Assembly: GCF_003058165.1 (NCBI RefSeq)
Contig: NZ_QBUC01000002.1
Location: forward strand, 227,661 to 291,660
Direction: 5' to 3'
Origin: Paenisporosarcina sp. OV554
Lineage (GTDB): Bacteria; Bacillota; Bacilli; Bacillales_A; Planococcaceae
DNA length: 64,000 bases
Shown here: positions 35,841-43,810 of the stretch, in pieces
Position numbering within the stretch: position 1 is the first letter of the stretch
Layout: every line of letters begins with the position of its first letter
The notes under the pieces: model-generated
What the model saw: only the letters and a program-made list of their open reading frames with translations
What the model was told of the DNA's origin: nothing
The model's database searches: none
Program-made: the position numbers and the translations under genes

Positions 35841-36569
35841 ATGAAAATATATGCCCACCGCGGTGCATCTGGCACGCATCCTGAAAATACACTCGCTGCA
35901 TTCGAAGAAGCTGCTCGTCTTGGAATTCATGGTGTCGAGCTGGATGTTCATTTATCAAAAGACGGAGAGTTAGTTGTCATTCACGATGAAACAATCGATC
36001 GCACGTCAAACGGAGTCGGATATGTCAAAGACCTAACACTTGCTGAATTACGTGCTTATGATTTCGGAAATTGGTTTAATGAAGAATTTGCAAGGGAATC
36101 AATTCCAACTTTAGAAGAGGTATTAAAGATATTTCAACAAACAGCACATCATGTGAATATTGAATTGAAATCAGACATTTTCCCTTATGAAGGAATGGGA
36201 GAGAAAGTTCTATATTTGGTAGAAAAAATGGGGATGTCTGATCGAGTGTTAATTTCGTCATTTGATCATGAAGCCGTTCGGAATTTCAAAAAATTAGCTC
36301 CCCACATAAAAGTGGCTATATTGACTATGGACGTGCTTGTGGATGCATATGATTACGCCCGTATTGTTCCAGCAGATGCTCTGCATATCTATTTGCCATC
36401 TGCGCATCGCAAGACGACCAAAGAAGCTTTACTCAAAGGTGCGATAATTCGCGTGTTTACCGTAAATGATGAGGTCAATGCACATGCTTTGGAAAAACGA
36501 GGGGTACATGCGATATTTACTGATTTTCCTGAAAGAATGAAGTCGGTGTTAGAAAAAGGGGAAGTTTGA
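35841..36569 (+). CDS. Glycerophosphodiester phosphodiesterase (GDPD)
   Basis: This 242-residue protein has no signal peptide and is probably cytoplasmic. The GDPD signatures are intact: AHRGASGTHPENTLAAF with the catalytic His and metal Glu, GVELDVHLSKDGELVVIHDE with the second Glu-Asp pair and His, and NIELK. It hydrolyses glycerophosphodiesters to glycerol-3-phosphate and an alcohol. The start follows AAGGAGG. It is co-transcribed with kynA, although no metabolic link is obvious. Confidence 0.93.
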   Translation: MKIYAHRGASGTHPENTLAAFEEAARLGIHGVELDVHLSKDGELVVIHDETIDRTSNGVGYVKDLTLAELRAYDFGNWFNEEFARESIPTLEEVLKIFQQTAHHVNIELKSDIFPYEGMGEKVLYLVEKMGMSDRVLISSFDHEAVRNFKKLAPHIKVAILTMDVLVDAYDYARIVPADALHIYLPSAHRKTTKEALLKGAIIRVFTVNDEVNAHALEKRGVHAIFTDFPERMKSVLEKGEV

Positions 36570-36616
36570 GGGGGACGAACCTCAAAAAATGTCCTTTAAA
36601 TGAAAAATTTAAAACA

Positions 36617-36653
36617 AAAGGGAATCTCCAAACACTTGGAGATTCCCTTTTTT
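36617..36653. terminator. Bidirectional terminator between GDPD and subtilase genes
   Basis: A perfect 15-bp stem, AAAGGGAATCTCCAA / TTGGAGATTCCCTTT, with a four-base loop and T runs in both directions. Confidence 0.95.
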
Positions 36654-36655
36654 AA

Positions 36656-39600
36656 TTAATTCAGTTGTTCCACTAATTCTCGATTCACATCAGACTCAAA
36701 CTGTTGTGTTTCGATTGAATTTTCATCGTAAGAGTTTTCGTCAAATCCGTAATAATATTCATTGCCTAAATCATCCGTGTATCCAATAAAGTAAATATTA
36801 TTATCCCAAATATCTTCCTTCTCATAAACCAACTCGTTTATTCCTTTTACTAAGTCGTATTCTATCAAGTCCGTTCTTTCTTCACTATAATAATTAAATA
36901 CATAAAGTGAAGCTTTCATAGGTTTAGTAACGGTCAGTTCTAAATTAAGGTGCGAGTATTTATAAGAATATTCATCGGATGGAGTGAAAAAGTATTCTTG
37001 CAACACTAGCCATTCTGGATACTCATCATCTGTAATTTTCCCTGTAATCGTCTTTGTTTTCCCTGCGTTATTAATGGCCTTTATGTTATAAGTGTACTCA
37101 TCACCATAGACAGGATAATCTTCGTCATTATACCCATCCCACTCAAAGTAATTAATTTCTTTAGTGACTGTTGTTCCTGTCATTATAGTTCTTACCTTAG
37201 TGCTCCCGTCATAAATTTCAACGGTCACCTTTGCTGGCTCAGATAATTGATAATATACCTCTGCAGTTTTTTCATCATCGCCGTAATAAGTCCATTGCAC
37301 GGTAGTTGGATATTCAATTTCAATAGGGGTTAAGGCAACATGCATATTCCCTGCGTAGGTATGAGTCAACTTATAAGCATCTACAATAGCAATTTTGTAA
37401 GAATATTTGCCTTCTTCAAGTAGGCTTCCTGATTGATCTTTACCATCCCAGACGAATTGTTGCTTTCCTTTTGCTTTGGGGACATTGAGTTCAACAGCTC
37501 GAACTTCGGTTCCATTATTTAATATTTGAATAGTAACCTTACCAGGTTTGCTTAAAGTATAAGGGAACGACGCATTTCCTTCAGCATTGAAATAGAAATC
37601 AGCCGAACCCTGAATTACGGGCTTAAACCAGTCTTGCAAAGTGAAAAGAGCTGATTTCACAGTTGCTTTATTTCCTGCAACATCACGAAGTTCAATCAAA
37701 TAGTAATATTTTCCTTCAGCAACAAACTGCTTTTTATCATTCTTTCCATCCCAAGTTAATGCCAAGGCACCTTTTTTTATGTTTTTGTTGTTGATGATCT
37801 TTTTAATTTTGACTCCTTTGTCCGTTGTTACATAGGCGGTCAAATAGACAGTTTCATTGACATCGATTTTGCCGATGTTTTTTACTGCTCCGTCCATTTT
37901 GAAAATAGCTGGTGTCAAAGATGTTTTACCTTTTGGACTGATTGAGTCAACTGTTATCGCAAATTTACGAGAAGTGCCTTTGAGTTTATTAGCATCAATA
38001 ACAGACATTGCAAGGCTGTAAGAGCCATCACTGACTTTTTTGCCTTTACTGTTTTTACCATCCCATACAATCGATTTCTTACCCGCTGAAACAGAAGTAT
38101 TGTTAAGAATGGTTTTGATTACTTTATTATTTTTATCTTTAATTTGAGCAGTAATCTTGGCGTTTTTATTTAGTTCATAAGGGATTGTTAATTTCCCTTT
38201 AACGGGAGGTGAATAGATAGCTGATCCAGTAATCTTAATGGAAGGAACGACCTTATCTACAACTTTTAAAGCGGCACTTTTGTATACATTATTACCATTA
38301 CCATTAACCTTAGCGACAATCTTATAAGTACCTCCAGCAGCATAATTTCCATTATCAAGAGTGCCGTTCCATGATGAAGAAACTTTCCCGCCTGACCAAG
38401 CTTTGTTTGTAATTAGCTTTTTAACAGTCGTGCCTTTCGAGTTTTGGATGTATAGAGATACTTTTGAACCTTTGAAAGCGCTGAATGCAATCGTTTTTTT
38501 ATTTGAGCCGGTCATAGTAAAAGGTCCAGATGACAAAGTGATATTGGAAATAGGGGAAGAGGTTTTTTGAAGTGCTTTGTATGCATCTACACGTCCATAT
38601 CCATATAAGTAATCCCAACCTGTTCTCCATAAATCGACAGAAGATTTTTGTAGAACGGTTTCCGCCTGCTCAGCTGTCATAAGAGGATTCTTAGAAAGAA
38701 TTAGAGCGGCAACTCCGGCAACAACAGGGGATGCCATAGACGTTCCATTTTCTGCACGATACTTTCCTCCAGAAACAGTAGAATAGATACCTTCACCAGG
38801 TGCTGCAAAATCAATACTATATCCATAATTAGAAAAGTCGGTAATTTCATCTCCACTGTCAGTTGCACTGACACTAATTACTCCATTTAGTGAAGCTGGA
38901 TAAGAATAGGCAGATGTGTTTTCATTCCCTGCTGCAGCTACAAGCAGGACACCTTTTGATTTTGCATACTCAACAGCAGAGTCGAGAATATTGCTGTAGT
39001 TGGGTCCGCCTAGACTCATATTTATGATGTCTGCATCGTGGTCAGCAGCATATCTAATAGCATTGGCTACATCATACATATTCGCCCCTGCACCCCTAAA
39101 AACATTAATAGGCATAATTTTCACATTCGGTGCAACTCCGGCTCCTCCGGATTTATTTAAAGTAGCAGCTATAATACCTGCTACATGGGTCGCGTGGTCA
39201 TCAGAAGAAAAGGTTTTCCCTCCTGTAACAGCATTGTATGGGGAAACTATTTTACCTTTTAAATCAGGATGGTTTGTTTGCACACCGCCATCGATAACTG
39301 CAACGATTACAGAAGAGGCACCTTTCGTTTGATCCCAGGCCTTTGAAGCTTGGATTTTCTTTAAATGCCATTGCTTCGAATACATGGGATCCTTCGGTGT
39401 AAAACTATTTGTCACTTGGTAGTTTGGCTCTACATATTCTATCTGATTATGTTTTAATAAGTCTTCTGCCACTTTAGACAGATCAGAATTTTTTGGAATA
39501 GATACAAGAGTAAAGTTCCCAGTGTCTTGAGTTGAAATTTTTGTTAAATCTTTAGAATCTAAAATTTCCGTTTTTTGATTCTCTGTAACTGAAACTTTGA

Positions 39601-39766
39601 ATTTGACAATCAATTGTCTAACTTCAAAGTCCTTAGATTCATCAAAACGTGAGTCCGTGTTAAATTTTGAAATCTCAGGTGTTACCTTTATTTCTTCTGC
39701 TTCAGAAAGCGAAGCGGGCAGCAAAAAACAAAGTAAAGTCATTAATAAAAATCCGATTTTTTTCAT
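36656..39766 (-). CDS. Secreted subtilisin-family (S8) protease with FlgD-Ig-like repeats
   Basis: This 1036-residue protein has a signal peptide (about 1-23, cleavage after SEA), an inhibitor-like propeptide (about 45-118) and an S8 catalytic domain (about 130-400). The triad is Asp159 (VIDGG), His191 (HATHVAG, with Ala where Gly is usual) and Ser343 (NGTSMASP), with oxyanion Asn281. The remaining 600 residues hold about five FlgD-Ig-like modules, each ending in a WDGK(N/D) or similar turn plus GxYxY, likely spacers or surface-binding modules. No LPxTG or other anchor is seen, so it is probably released. The start follows AGGAGG. Confidence 0.93.
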   Translation of the reverse strand: MKKIGFLLMTLLCFLLPASLSEAEEIKVTPEISKFNTDSRFDESKDFEVRQLIVKFKVSVTENQKTEILDSKDLTKISTQDTGNFTLVSIPKNSDLSKVAEDLLKHNQIEYVEPNYQVTNSFTPKDPMYSKQWHLKKIQASKAWDQTKGASSVIVAVIDGGVQTNHPDLKGKIVSPYNAVTGGKTFSSDDHATHVAGIIAATLNKSGGAGVAPNVKIMPINVFRGAGANMYDVANAIRYAADHDADIINMSLGGPNYSNILDSAVEYAKSKGVLLVAAAGNENTSAYSYPASLNGVISVSATDSGDEITDFSNYGYSIDFAAPGEGIYSTVSGGKYRAENGTSMASPVVAGVAALILSKNPLMTAEQAETVLQKSSVDLWRTGWDYLYGYGRVDAYKALQKTSSPISNITLSSGPFTMTGSNKKTIAFSAFKGSKVSLYIQNSKGTTVKKLITNKAWSGGKVSSSWNGTLDNGNYAAGGTYKIVAKVNGNGNNVYKSAALKVVDKVVPSIKITGSAIYSPPVKGKLTIPYELNKNAKITAQIKDKNNKVIKTILNNTSVSAGKKSIVWDGKNSKGKKVSDGSYSLAMSVIDANKLKGTSRKFAITVDSISPKGKTSLTPAIFKMDGAVKNIGKIDVNETVYLTAYVTTDKGVKIKKIINNKNIKKGALALTWDGKNDKKQFVAEGKYYYLIELRDVAGNKATVKSALFTLQDWFKPVIQGSADFYFNAEGNASFPYTLSKPGKVTIQILNNGTEVRAVELNVPKAKGKQQFVWDGKDQSGSLLEEGKYSYKIAIVDAYKLTHTYAGNMHVALTPIEIEYPTTVQWTYYGDDEKTAEVYYQLSEPAKVTVEIYDGSTKVRTIMTGTTVTKEINYFEWDGYNDEDYPVYGDEYTYNIKAINNAGKTKTITGKITDDEYPEWLVLQEYFFTPSDEYSYKYSHLNLELTVTKPMKASLYVFNYYSEERTDLIEYDLVKGINELVYEKEDIWDNNIYFIGYTDDLGNEYYYGFDENSYDENSIETQQFESDVNRELVEQLN

Positions 39767-40076
39767 AGTACTTAATCCTCCTATAACGTTCTATTACTAG
39801 TAAATATATCATAGTTTAACGGCACGTAAATGGAACAGCTAGGAAATATTTACAAGTGTATATTTTATTATAAGTTACGCTTGATTATGTATTTATTAAT
39901 GAAAAATTAATGAAACTAAACTTGTTCTATTGATAGAATTAGTCCATACGTAAGCCATGTTTTCAACGTGATTGAGTTATCATTGATCACTAACTGGAAA
40001 AATCCTTATTTCCCTTCGAGTAGGGAAATAAGGATTTTTATTTTAAAGCGATAAGAAGTAGGGTGTCACTGCTTGG
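39767..40076. other. 310-base gap with no gene
   Basis: Apart from the ribosome binding site of the subtilase and the terminator at 39998-40039, this AT-rich stretch shows no ORF with a ribosome binding site. The subtilase promoter must lie here, but no convincing hexamer pair was found. Confidence 0.7.
39998..40039 (-). terminator. Terminator of the DUF2804 gene
   Basis: A perfect 17-bp stem, AAAAATCCTTATTTCCC / GGGAAATAAGGATTTTT, with an eight-base loop. The T run is present on both strands. Confidence 0.9.
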
Positions 40077-41108
40077 TTACCATTTTGCGTTATGATCTTC
40101 TATACTCCCTAGTAATTGAGTTATAGCAAGACGTGAGCCATCTTGCAAATAAACCACACCGTTATAATAACCAACCATTTGATAAACATTAGACTTAACG
40201 AGGCGAGCGTTTAGTTTTGATTCGCGTTTGAAAAACGGAGTAAATGTTAGATTCACATCTTGAGAAAACTTTGATTTAATATGCCACGGTTTCATGAAGT
40301 CTGTTTCATCATGGGTGAAAATAACATCTTCTGAGATTTTCGACATTTTCCCATTAACAAAAACAGCATTTTCGGTCATTCCTGTACCATCTGTCCATTT
40401 CCCGCCGAAGTTAAGAGCTATACGCTTATGTCCTACACGTTGGGAAGCCATCGCCCAGTGCCAAGAAGCGGTTCTTGGCCAAACACCACGACCGTAATCA
40501 AGTATCGCGTAGCTTTCTTCTGGATTAAATAAATAGCGTTTGTCTCCAATTTTTACAAATCCTCGTGTCGGCAGTGTGTGATGTTTTGCTGTATGTTGAA
40601 ATAATTGACGATTCCAAGGAATCACCACATTCAGCGAATCGTCGCCTTCAGGATGTTCTATGTGCAAATCAGCATGAAGCAAATCGCCATCAAAATTTGA
40701 AATCGTTACGGCCATATGAGTTTCATTTTGCATATGTAAAAGTTGAACACTCATCTCATTATTTGAAAACTTCACGGTTTCTAAAACTTGATTGGGCATA
40801 TGCACTCGTTGTCCAAGTGGAATAGTGACTGTCTTCTCAAAAAAGCGCTGAGTTTCATAATCTAAGAAATAGACACAGCAAATGGTCGCATAATCTATAT
40901 GGCGTATGGTGGCTGAGAACAAAATGTCTTCACCGTAAACACACCAATAATTCCATTTTTTCTTACGCATGAAATGACCAGATAAATTACTATCAATTAA
41001 CGGTTTTCGTGAAAAACCGATGGCAGCAGGATTTAAATTTCCTTTTGAATCACATAAAGATATTGGTGCTAGGATCTCACGTTCTGCGTGTTGTTGTACT
41101 TTTTGCAT
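40077..41108 (-). CDS. DUF2804 family protein
   Basis: This 343-residue protein shows the features of the DUF2804 family: KKWNYWCVYGEDILFSATI in the N-terminal half, and the Trp-rich RGVWPRTASWHWAMASQ and NFGGKWTDGTGMTENA in the C-terminal half. The family resembles hydroxyneurosporene-synthase-like beta-barrels, but its function is unknown. There is no signal peptide. The start has GAGGGTGGCGAG upstream. It is a single-gene unit divergent from the tRNA-like genes. Confidence 0.85.
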   Translation of the reverse strand: MQKVQQHAEREILAPISLCDSKGNLNPAAIGFSRKPLIDSNLSGHFMRKKKWNYWCVYGEDILFSATIRHIDYATICCVYFLDYETQRFFEKTVTIPLGQRVHMPNQVLETVKFSNNEMSVQLLHMQNETHMAVTISNFDGDLLHADLHIEHPEGDDSLNVVIPWNRQLFQHTAKHHTLPTRGFVKIGDKRYLFNPEESYAILDYGRGVWPRTASWHWAMASQRVGHKRIALNFGGKWTDGTGMTENAVFVNGKMSKISEDVIFTHDETDFMKPWHIKSKFSQDVNLTFTPFFKRESKLNARLVKSNVYQMVGYYNGVVYLQDGSRLAITQLLGSIEDHNAKW

Positions 41109-41127
41109 CTCGCCACCCTCTCGCCTA

Positions 41128-41157
41128 TTGAATCATCACTTAATATTGCTATATAAT
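41128..41157 (+). promoter_or_regulatory. Strong sigma-A promoter of the tRNA-like genes
   Basis: TTGAAT (41128-41133) and a perfect TATAAT (41152-41157) are separated by 18 bases. The first tRNA-like sequence starts 27 bases after the -10. Confidence 0.75.
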
Positions 41158-41184
41158 ACTTATTGTACCAAAGATATTCATGAA

Positions 41185-41256
41185 GGGGTATTAGCTCAGC
41201 TGGAAAAGAATCAAGCATACAGTGTGAAGGTTTTCTGTGTAACCAGATATACTCCA
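41185..41256 (+). tRNA. Degenerate tRNA-like sequence (possibly a decayed tRNA)
   Basis: The acceptor arms GGGGTAT and ATACTCC pair over seven bases, including a G3-U70 wobble. The D-arm TAGCTCAGCTGG is recognisable, and CCATCA at the end resembles a mutated CCACCA. The anticodon stem has a mismatch, position 33 is A instead of the universal U, and the T-loop does not fit the TTCRA pattern, so charging is doubtful. An alternative hairpin ATACAG / CTGTGT is possible. It lies directly after a strong promoter and before a sound tRNA gene. Confidence 0.4.
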
Positions 41257-41267
41257 TCAAATAATAC

Positions 41268-41338
41268 GGGGCCGTAGTTTAACGGGAGAATGACACAATG
41301 GCATTGTGTAGGCGGCAGTTCGATTCTGCTCGGCTCCA
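41268..41338 (+). tRNA. tRNA-Ala, anticodon GGC
   Basis: A complete cloverleaf can be folded: acceptor GGGGCCG / CGGCTCC, D-arm GTTT / GAAT, anticodon stem ACACA / TGTGT with loop ATGGCAT (U33, anticodon GGC), a four-base variable loop and T-arm GGCAG-TTCGATT-CTGCT. The G3-U70 pair and A73 are alanine identity elements. CCA is not encoded. The D-arm (TAGTTTAACGGGAGAAT) is unlike typical Bacillales tRNA-Ala, so the gene may be divergent or acquired. Confidence 0.7.
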
Positions 41339-41396
41339 TACCTTGAATCAATCAAATTTTATGTTATATAAAAATCGAATTTGAGTGAAGCATAAC

Positions 41397-41447
41397 TAGC
41401 ATTTTCACTATTTCTGGATTACAGAATAGGGAAGTGCTATTTTTTTA
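41397..41447 (+). terminator. Terminator after the tRNA-like genes
   Basis: A long imperfect stem between TAGCATTTTCACTATTTCTG and CAGAATAGGGAAGTGCTA, followed by eight T. Confidence 0.75.
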
Positions 41448-41623
41448 TTGAATTCGTATATCACATACGTTTGACCTTGTTTAATATCAAGGTTACTTTT
41501 CAAAAAACGAAGCTTTTTAATTGAAAAATGAATTTTTATTCATTAAATCTCGGATTTGCCTACCATTTAATCCTAAAAGACGAACATTAACTAGTTATTT
41601 AGAACTTAATATTCACCTTTTTG

Positions 41624-41652
41624 TTGAATGTCTTTTATAAGTTTGTTATATT
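41624..41652 (+). promoter_or_regulatory. Sigma-A promoter of the riboswitch-controlled gene
   Basis: TTGAAT (41624-41629) and TATATT (41647-41652) are separated by 17 bases. The aptamer starts 27 bases after the -10. Confidence 0.75.
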
Positions 41653-41678
41653 ATCAACATAATAATTTTAATATTATT

Positions 41679-41747
41679 CTCGTATATGCTCGGTAATATG
41701 GTCTGAGCGTTTCTACCTAGTTCCCAATGAAAGAACTGGACTACGAG
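41679..41747 (+). ncRNA. Guanine-type purine riboswitch aptamer
   Basis: P1 is CTCGTA / TACGAG. P2 is GCTCGG / CTGAGC with loop TAATATGGT. J2/3 contains the conserved GTTTCTACC, and P3 is CTAGTTC / GAACTGG. The J3/1 segment GGACTACG has C at the specificity position (T in adenine aptamers), so guanine, hypoxanthine or a related 6-oxopurine is the expected ligand. Confidence 0.92.
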
Positions 41748-41827
41748 TTAAAGTATTCGGTCGTTTGGCTTTTTTGCCACTACCATTTTATGATTTAGCA
41801 TTAGCTTATTTTTGCTTCATTATTTTT

Positions 41828-41846
41828 ACTTTAACTTTCGTAGGTC
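41828..41846 (+). promoter_or_regulatory. Riboswitch antiterminator arm
   Basis: ACTTTAACTTTCGTAGGTC can pair almost fully with the 3' side of P1 and the bases after it (GACTACGAGTTAAAGT, 41740-41755). It overlaps the 5' arm of the terminator. Ligand binding would hold P1, free the terminator and switch expression off. Confidence 0.8.
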
Positions 41847-41883
41847 TAGAAGGTAGAAATCATTCTATTTTCTAGACTTTTTT
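41844..41883 (+). terminator. Riboswitch expression-platform terminator
   Basis: GTCTAGAA (41844-41851) pairs with TTCTAGAC (41870-41877), with further pairing possible in the AT-rich loop, and is followed by six T. Confidence 0.85.
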
Positions 41884-41929
41884 CTATGGAAAAAATCTTC
41901 AAACACCAAGGAGGAAAACGGAAAGGAAA

Positions 41930-41980
41930 GTGACCATAGTCTTTCTCAAATATATTTCACCAGTTTTAATAATAGTTTGA
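41930..41980 (+). CDS. Possible 16-residue hydrophobic peptide ORF
   Basis: GTG at 41930 opens a short ORF reading MTIVFLKYISPVLIIV. It lies between the riboswitch terminator and the lipoprotein gene, near purine-rich ribosome-binding-like stretches (AAGGAGG at 41908-41914, GGAAAGGAAA just before the GTG). It could be a leader peptide, a small membrane protein, or the remnant of the C-terminus of a lost transporter gene once controlled by the riboswitch. Confidence 0.25.
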   Translation: MTIVFLKYISPVLIIV

Positions 41981-42058
41981 AACTATCATCATCACATTGT
42001 TTTAAAGATAAAGAATGGTTCGGCCGGAGAGAATATTAGGACTAAGGAGAGATTTTTA

Positions 42059-42940
42059 ATGAAAAACAATATGTTAAAAAAATACGCTTTATTAGGAATT
42101 ATTGCTTTACTGTTAGTATCGGTATTAGCAGGTTGTAATTCAACTTCGAAAAATGAAACTGTTAAAGAAAATGATCAAAGACCAATTATGATTCAAGGTC
42201 CAATGCCAATAGAGGCGGAAAAATTTGCACAAAAGCTAGAAAATGTTAAAGAAGAAAAATCAGGGGATTTTGTATTTTACATAGGAACTTTAGATGATTA
42301 CCCCGTAATCGTTGCAAAAACAGGTAAAGGAATGGAAAATACAGCAGCAGCTACAGCAGTGGCGATTGAAAAATATAACCCTGTAGCAATAATCAATCAA
42401 GGAACATCAGGTGGACATGATCCGAATTTAAACGTATTTGATATTGTTTTAGGAAAAAGAACGACAAACCTGGGTGCTTTAAAAACAGGTGATAAGGGAG
42501 AAAACGAAGGAATTGATCCAACTACATGGAAACCTATGGATTTGATGGCTTCTGAAGGAAGTGCAGGAGAAGATCCTGATGCTGAAAAAGCTCGTTTCTA
42601 CGAGGGTGATAAGGAGTTACTCACAGCTGCTAATGCAGTTAAAGACAAATACTCTAAGGGGAAAATTGTCGAGGGTACTATAGGTTCTGCAGACGTTTGG
42701 AATAATGAAGTTGATAGAATTAAATGGTTCCATACTAAGTTTGGAACATCTGTAGAAGAAATGGAGGGTGCAGCGGCAGCACAAATTGCTAAAGCTTATG
42801 ATGTACCATTTTTGGGGATTAGAGTGTTATCTAATAACAAAGTGAATGGTGGTCAATACAACCCAGATACGGCAACTGCATGTCAGGAATATGTGTATGA
42901 AGTAGTTAAACAATATATATCTGCAAAGCCAAGCGAATAA
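42059..42940 (+). CDS. Secreted lipoprotein of the purine nucleoside phosphorylase / MTA-SAH nucleosidase family
   Basis: This 293-residue protein has a lipoprotein signal peptide (lipobox LAGC, Cys26) and then a PNP/UDP-type fold. GTLDDYPVIVAKTGKGMENTAAATA and INQGTSGGHDPNLNVFDIV match the N-terminal sheets of MTA/SAH nucleosidases. EEMEGAAAAQIAKAYDVPFLGIRVLSN is the conserved substrate-binding segment (usually VxMEGAAxAQ). It would release purine bases from nucleosides outside the cell. Control by a guanine riboswitch fits a scavenging role: made only when guanine is scarce. The start follows AAGGAGAG. Confidence 0.88.
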   Translation: MKNNMLKKYALLGIIALLLVSVLAGCNSTSKNETVKENDQRPIMIQGPMPIEAEKFAQKLENVKEEKSGDFVFYIGTLDDYPVIVAKTGKGMENTAAATAVAIEKYNPVAIINQGTSGGHDPNLNVFDIVLGKRTTNLGALKTGDKGENEGIDPTTWKPMDLMASEGSAGEDPDAEKARFYEGDKELLTAANAVKDKYSKGKIVEGTIGSADVWNNEVDRIKWFHTKFGTSVEEMEGAAAAQIAKAYDVPFLGIRVLSNNKVNGGQYNPDTATACQEYVYEVVKQYISAKPSE

Positions 42941-42946
42941 TTTAAT

Positions 42947-42974
42947 AAAATCACATTGCTTAAGGTGTGATTTT
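42947..42974 (+). terminator. Weak hairpin after the nucleosidase gene
   Basis: AAAATCACA / TGTGATTTT with a 10-base loop, seven bases after the stop codon and with only a short T run. Confidence 0.5.
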
Positions 42975-43016
42975 CAGTAAAAGGCATGTTGGCAAAGTCA
43001 GTTCAATTCCGATACT

Positions 43017-43057
43017 AAACCACCTCCTTAATCTCTTGGATTAAGGAGGTGGTTTTT
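43017..43057 (+). terminator. Strong terminator after the nucleosidase gene
   Basis: A perfect 17-bp stem, AAACCACCTCCTTAATC / GATTAAGGAGGTGGTTT, with a five-base loop and T run. The remaining bases up to 43220 hold no other visible feature. Confidence 0.9.
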
Positions 43058-43220
43058 AATTTATGAGTCGATAAAGCGGACATATTGTCAATATATGATG
43101 AATTCAAAATAATTACTTTTCAATGTAAGTTATTTACACTAATATAAAGATTATATCTTGGTTTTACTCATAACAATCATTCAACTACTGCATGGATTAA
43201 ATTTCTAATGGGAGTGAAAT

Positions 43221-43766
43221 ATGAAGGAATCAAACACAAAATCCAAATTCACTAAACTTCAAAAAATTGTTTTAAGTATCGCTCTGTTAGGCTTAATAGG
43301 ATTTAGTGTTTATAGTGTTTATGGTGAAAATCTTCCTATCATAAAAAAAGAAGGAACCATCACTGAAAAAGCAACTAAAGATGGTGGGAAAATCATTGAA
43401 GTAGATGAAGGAATTAAGGAACCAATAGAAGAAGAATTTCCTATGACGATGTTAGATTCTCAAATAGCTGACAAAATTCATGCAATGTCTCATCAAAAAA
43501 TTGAAGCAGACGAAAAGTGGGGGTTTTTACCTTTAACTACTGAGCGAGTAACTCGATTAATTGACGTAATTGAAACCAACAAGAATGAATATTCAAATTC
43601 AGGCTTGTACTTGAGAATTCTTACACGTTGGTCGGAAAATGATTTCTCAGAAATTGATCGAGATCATAATGAAATTTGGTCGCTACAAGGCGGTACTATT
43701 GGTCGAGCAACAGGCATTCTCAGCTATGAAGAAGAATTAGAGTATATTGAAAAATATTATGATTAA
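43221..43766 (+). CDS. Membrane-anchored protein, DUF6241-like
   Basis: This 181-residue protein has a basic N-terminus and one membrane segment at about 15-33, so the rest is exported. The C-terminal half, with VTRLIDVIETNKNEYSNSGLYLRILTRW and a final GRATGILSYEEELEYIEKYY, resembles the DUF6241 family of Bacillales, from memory. The function is unknown. The start follows GGGAGTG, and the gene is a single unit with its own terminator. Confidence 0.75.
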   Translation: MKESNTKSKFTKLQKIVLSIALLGLIGFSVYSVYGENLPIIKKEGTITEKATKDGGKIIEVDEGIKEPIEEEFPMTMLDSQIADKIHAMSHQKIEADEKWGFLPLTTERVTRLIDVIETNKNEYSNSGLYLRILTRWSENDFSEIDRDHNEIWSLQGGTIGRATGILSYEEELEYIEKYYD

Positions 43767-43798
43767 AAAAGGCACTCACGATTGTGAATGCCTTTTTT
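43765..43798. terminator. Terminator after the DUF6241-like gene
   Basis: AAAAAAGGCACTCAC / GTGAATGCCTTTTTT with a four-base loop and one G-U pair. It could work in both directions. Confidence 0.9.
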
Positions 43799-43810
43799 CT
43801 TGATTCTAAA

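Noticed and set aside
42976..43020. tRNA 3' half (AGTCAGTTCAATTCCGAT)
   Set aside because: It looks like a T-arm, but the stem has a mismatch and no acceptor, D-arm or anticodon arm can be found. It is probably chance or a very old remnant.
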